From an uncultured Clostridia bacterium (GTDB lineage Bacteria; Bacillota; Clostridia; Oscillospirales; CAG-272): a stretch of 64,000 bases of DNA. The stretch spans positions 1-64,000 of the forward strand of contig CAMJPL010000015.1 of the NCBI GenBank assembly GCA_946407735.1. The letters run 5' to 3'. Positions within the stretch are counted from its first letter, which is position 1. Each line of letters begins with the position of its first letter. The notes under the pieces are model-generated. The model saw only the letters and a program-made list of their open reading frames with translations. It did not search any database and was not told where the DNA came from. The position numbers and the translations under genes were made by a program. Below, piece by piece: positions 61,693-64,000 of the stretch.

Positions 61693-63768
61693 TTGAATAA
61701 CAAGCCTATAGATATCATCTGTCTCAGTGTGACAGCCATACTGTTCGGCGGATGCGCTCTGTGGAATCTGTTTCAGACTGATCGACCGACTTTTTCGGAA
61801 TCCGAGAAACGTGAGCTTGCTTCCATGCCGGAGTTTTCAATAAGCTCACTCATCGACGGATCATATTTTTCAGGTATTTCCGCGTATATATCAGACACTT
61901 TCCCGGAGCGCGATAAACTTGTGGAACTGTCCGGAAAGATGGATCTGCTGAAAGGAATTGATTATACGATAGGAGGAGAAGAAAGCTTCTCTCTGCTTAA
62001 TAATTCCGCCGATGATCCTAAAGCTGACGAACCTGATGAGGATGAGATCGCAGCGGCCTTCAGTGAGCTCTTTGATGATCCGGACGATCTGGAAGAAGAA
62101 AACGGTTCAACCCTCGCCGAATCGGATAATAATCCCCAAACAGCCGATAATACCGAAACAGAAGCTTCAGACGTTATTTCCGATGCTGAAACAAAGACTG
62201 AAACTGAATCGCCTGAAACAACCGCGCCTGTTACCGAAGCGGCTGAGCATTCTGCCTATACAGTTAAGGCTATATATCTTTCTCATGCCGAAATAAATAT
62301 GACTGTCGGCGGCACTGCGCTTGTTTCCGCCACTGTAGATACAGACAATCCCGACGGAGCTGTCGTTTATTGGTCAACATCAGATACAACCGTCGCGACT
62401 GTGTCAGTAAATCCGTCCGGAGGAGTCGATGTCACAGCGCATGCCGCAGGGACTTGTATACTTATCTGTACCTATGGCGATAATATCCGTTCAGAGTGCA
62501 TTGTGAATGTTATCGGAACGCCGAATGATTCTGAATTGTCAGAGGCGCAGCTTGCAGAGATGAATTCGGAAGAGCAGACAGGTTATACAGTTACGGCGAT
62601 ACATCTTTCCAGAAAAACATTGAATCTGACGATAGGCAGCGGAGCTCTTGTGACAGCTGAGGTTGAAACCGAGAATCCTCAGGGAGAGACAGTTTTCTGG
62701 ACAACATCTGACGTGAATGTCGCGTCTGTTTCGATAAACCCGTCCGGAGGAGTAGATGTACATGCCAACGCTGTGGGAACCTGTACCATTAAATGTTATT
62801 ATAATGACGAAATATACGCGGAATGTGCTGTGAATGTGACCGAGATCAGTGGGTTCGTCAATCCCGACGATGCGGATCTCAGAGCCGATTTTCTTTCCAA
62901 CGGTCTGTTTATATACGGTGACGCCGTTTACAATCAGGCGTACTTTTCCAAAACAAACGCAAGTATCTATGCGCAGACAGCGGCATATTATCAAAAGATT
63001 TTCGGGTGCAGGGTAAGCATCGTAATCGCGCCGGTATCGTCCATGGTAATCGATAACCCGACGGTTACGAATAAGCTCTCGGATCAGGGCGAGATACTGG
63101 ATAAAATGAGCGCTCTGACAGATGATTCTGTCAACTTTGTAGATACATATTCAAAGATGTATGCCAACCGCCATGAATATCTGTTCTTTAAGTCGGATCA
63201 TCACTGGACAGCGCGGGGAGCGTATTACGCTTATGCAGCGTTCGCGGAATCTGCGGGTTTTGAACCGACGCCGATTGACGGATTTGATTACGCTGTGCTG
63301 AACGAGCATTATCATGGGAGTATGTACGGTCTGACACGCCATCCGAGCGTCAAAAAATTTGAAGATGTAATAGAAGCTTTTTGCCCGCGAAAACCTCATA
63401 CGATGACTGTTACAAACGCTTATGGAGCGACGAATGTATACCCGTCATGCATCGTCGAGGCGAATTCTTCATATCTGTCGTTCATCGCCGGAGATAATCC
63501 TTATACAGTGATCAATGTGCCGGATAATCCGCAGGACAGGAACGTGCTCGTGCTGAAGGATTCATACGGAGACGCCTTTGTCCCGTTTCTCTGCGAACAT
63601 TATGGCAATATCATTGTTGCTGACGTCAGATATATCGGGTTTAATCTTTATGAAAAGCTCAAAGACTATGGTCTGACCGATATTATATTCCTGAACAACA
63701 TCCAGGCGGCAAATTCCTACAGCTGGCCGAAGATGTACATGAGCGCGGTAGGGCAGGTTCTGCCGTAA
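61693..63768 (+). CDS. DHHW-family (AlgJ/AlgX-like) acetyltransferase with two BIG2 domains
   Basis: 691 residues, TTG start with GGAGG 6 nt upstream. An N-terminal membrane helix (7-27) and AlgJ-like start ('SESEKRELASMPEFS') are followed by an acidic/Thr-rich linker (about 100-190). Two Ig-like BIG2 repeats follow (about 190-273 and 299-382, each with 'NPSGGVDV'). The SGNH-like catalytic part (about 390-691) has 'FKSDHHWTARGAYYAY' (Asp502, His503, His504) and Ser624 in 'LKDSYGD'. The BIG2 pair sits between the N-terminal segment and the catalytic domain. Partner of the MBOAT protein in O-acetylating a surface polysaccharide. Confidence 0.9.
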   Translation: MNNKPIDIICLSVTAILFGGCALWNLFQTDRPTFSESEKRELASMPEFSISSLIDGSYFSGISAYISDTFPERDKLVELSGKMDLLKGIDYTIGGEESFSLLNNSADDPKADEPDEDEIAAAFSELFDDPDDLEEENGSTLAESDNNPQTADNTETEASDVISDAETKTETESPETTAPVTEAAEHSAYTVKAIYLSHAEINMTVGGTALVSATVDTDNPDGAVVYWSTSDTTVATVSVNPSGGVDVTAHAAGTCILICTYGDNIRSECIVNVIGTPNDSELSEAQLAEMNSEEQTGYTVTAIHLSRKTLNLTIGSGALVTAEVETENPQGETVFWTTSDVNVASVSINPSGGVDVHANAVGTCTIKCYYNDEIYAECAVNVTEISGFVNPDDADLRADFLSNGLFIYGDAVYNQAYFSKTNASIYAQTAAYYQKIFGCRVSIVIAPVSSMVIDNPTVTNKLSDQGEILDKMSALTDDSVNFVDTYSKMYANRHEYLFFKSDHHWTARGAYYAYAAFAESAGFEPTPIDGFDYAVLNEHYHGSMYGLTRHPSVKKFEDVIEAFCPRKPHTMTVTNAYGATNVYPSCIVEANSSYLSFIAGDNPYTVINVPDNPQDRNVLVLKDSYGDAFVPFLCEHYGNIIVADVRYIGFNLYEKLKDYGLTDIIFLNNIQAANSYSWPKMYMSAVGQVLP

Positions 63769-63786
63769 ACGGGAATGTTACACGTT

Positions 63787-63930
63787 ATGATATTCAACTA
63801 TAACAAAATAGCTGAACTGGAGAGAATCAGCCATGCAGCGGCGAGAAAACGCTCTGAACGGCCCAGAGATAAGCTCATTAGATTTGTTAAAGTTGTTGAT
63901 AAAACAGTGTTTTGTGCTGAATCGGCATAA
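63787..63930 (+). CDS. Possible small basic protein, 47 residues
   Basis: A short frame 18 nt after the DHHW gene, rich in Arg/Lys ('HAAARKRSERPRDKLIRF'). No clear ribosome site and no recognised family. It could be a small cytoplasmic partner or chance. An ATG at 63969 opens another frame that runs off the window with too few codons to call. Confidence 0.3.
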   Translation: MIFNYNKIAELERISHAAARKRSERPRDKLIRFVKVVDKTVFCAESA

Positions 63931-64000
63931 TATCTTGAAATGATGTATGACAGGTTGACAGGGCGAGAATGATTAAAGAAAATAATACTGTGGATATTAA

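Overview
The window looks like a chromosomal piece from an anaerobic, Gram-positive member of the Bacillota (class Clostridia, probably an uncultured gut or rumen lineage). The evidence is a single-chain clostridial-type PurL, many 'SACG'-type lipoproteins, SLH and sortase-like surface proteins, FAD-dependent ThyX, GH4 glycosidases, and promoters with a 17-bp spacer and often an extended -10. No rRNA, tRNA, CRISPR array or phage module was seen.

Layout. 1-7.3 kb is housekeeping: an rluA-type pseudouridine synthase (cut by the window edge) behind upp on the minus strand, and mtaB-purL-gmhA on the plus strand. 7.3-12.8 kb holds a CotH-like lipoprotein with an esterase, an AraC regulator, and a yfbR/thyX nucleotide pair. 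12.8-22 kb is a carbohydrate region: a ThuA plus Gfo/Idh operon divergent from an operon of GH4, a UroD/methyltransferase-like protein, an alpha/beta hydrolase and a solute-binding lipoprotein (SBP), then a beta-helix carbohydrate-binding lipoprotein. 22-28.5 kb is a MoxR-DUF58-VWA operon with an extra acidic-tailed membrane protein, preceded by an SLH protein gene. 29.8-38 kb has an AraC regulator overlapping an SBP, a CBM9/CBM6-like surface protein, a second GH4 and a large glycosidase-like protein. 38.1-47.6 kb is a seven-gene envelope cluster: two ~1000-residue zinc-ribbon/membrane/extracellular paralogues, an Lgt-like protein lacking the canonical catalytic residues, a small zinc-ribbon membrane protein, two anchored proteins and a PH-like membrane protein. 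47.7-55.7 kb is a seven-gene catabolic operon (two Gfo/Idh oxidoreductases, SGNH esterase, NUDIX, two tandem SBPs, DUF4838 protein). 55.9-60.1 kb is a mobile patch: a decayed IS3-like element, another SBP gene, an intact IS3-family element with an A7 frameshift site, and the 3' end of a group II intron. 60.3-63.9 kb is an AlgI/AlgJ-type O-acetylation pair whose DHHW partner carries two BIG2 domains.

Two themes stand out. First, five SBPs occur without any permease or ATPase, each carrying an EF-hand-like loop and most next to sugar-acting enzymes. This suggests surface sugar capture feeding shared transport machinery, or a sensing role. Second, the zinc-ribbon/Lgt-like cluster is the best candidate for an undescribed cell-envelope system. 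All functional calls are from reading the sequence and family knowledge; no searches were run.
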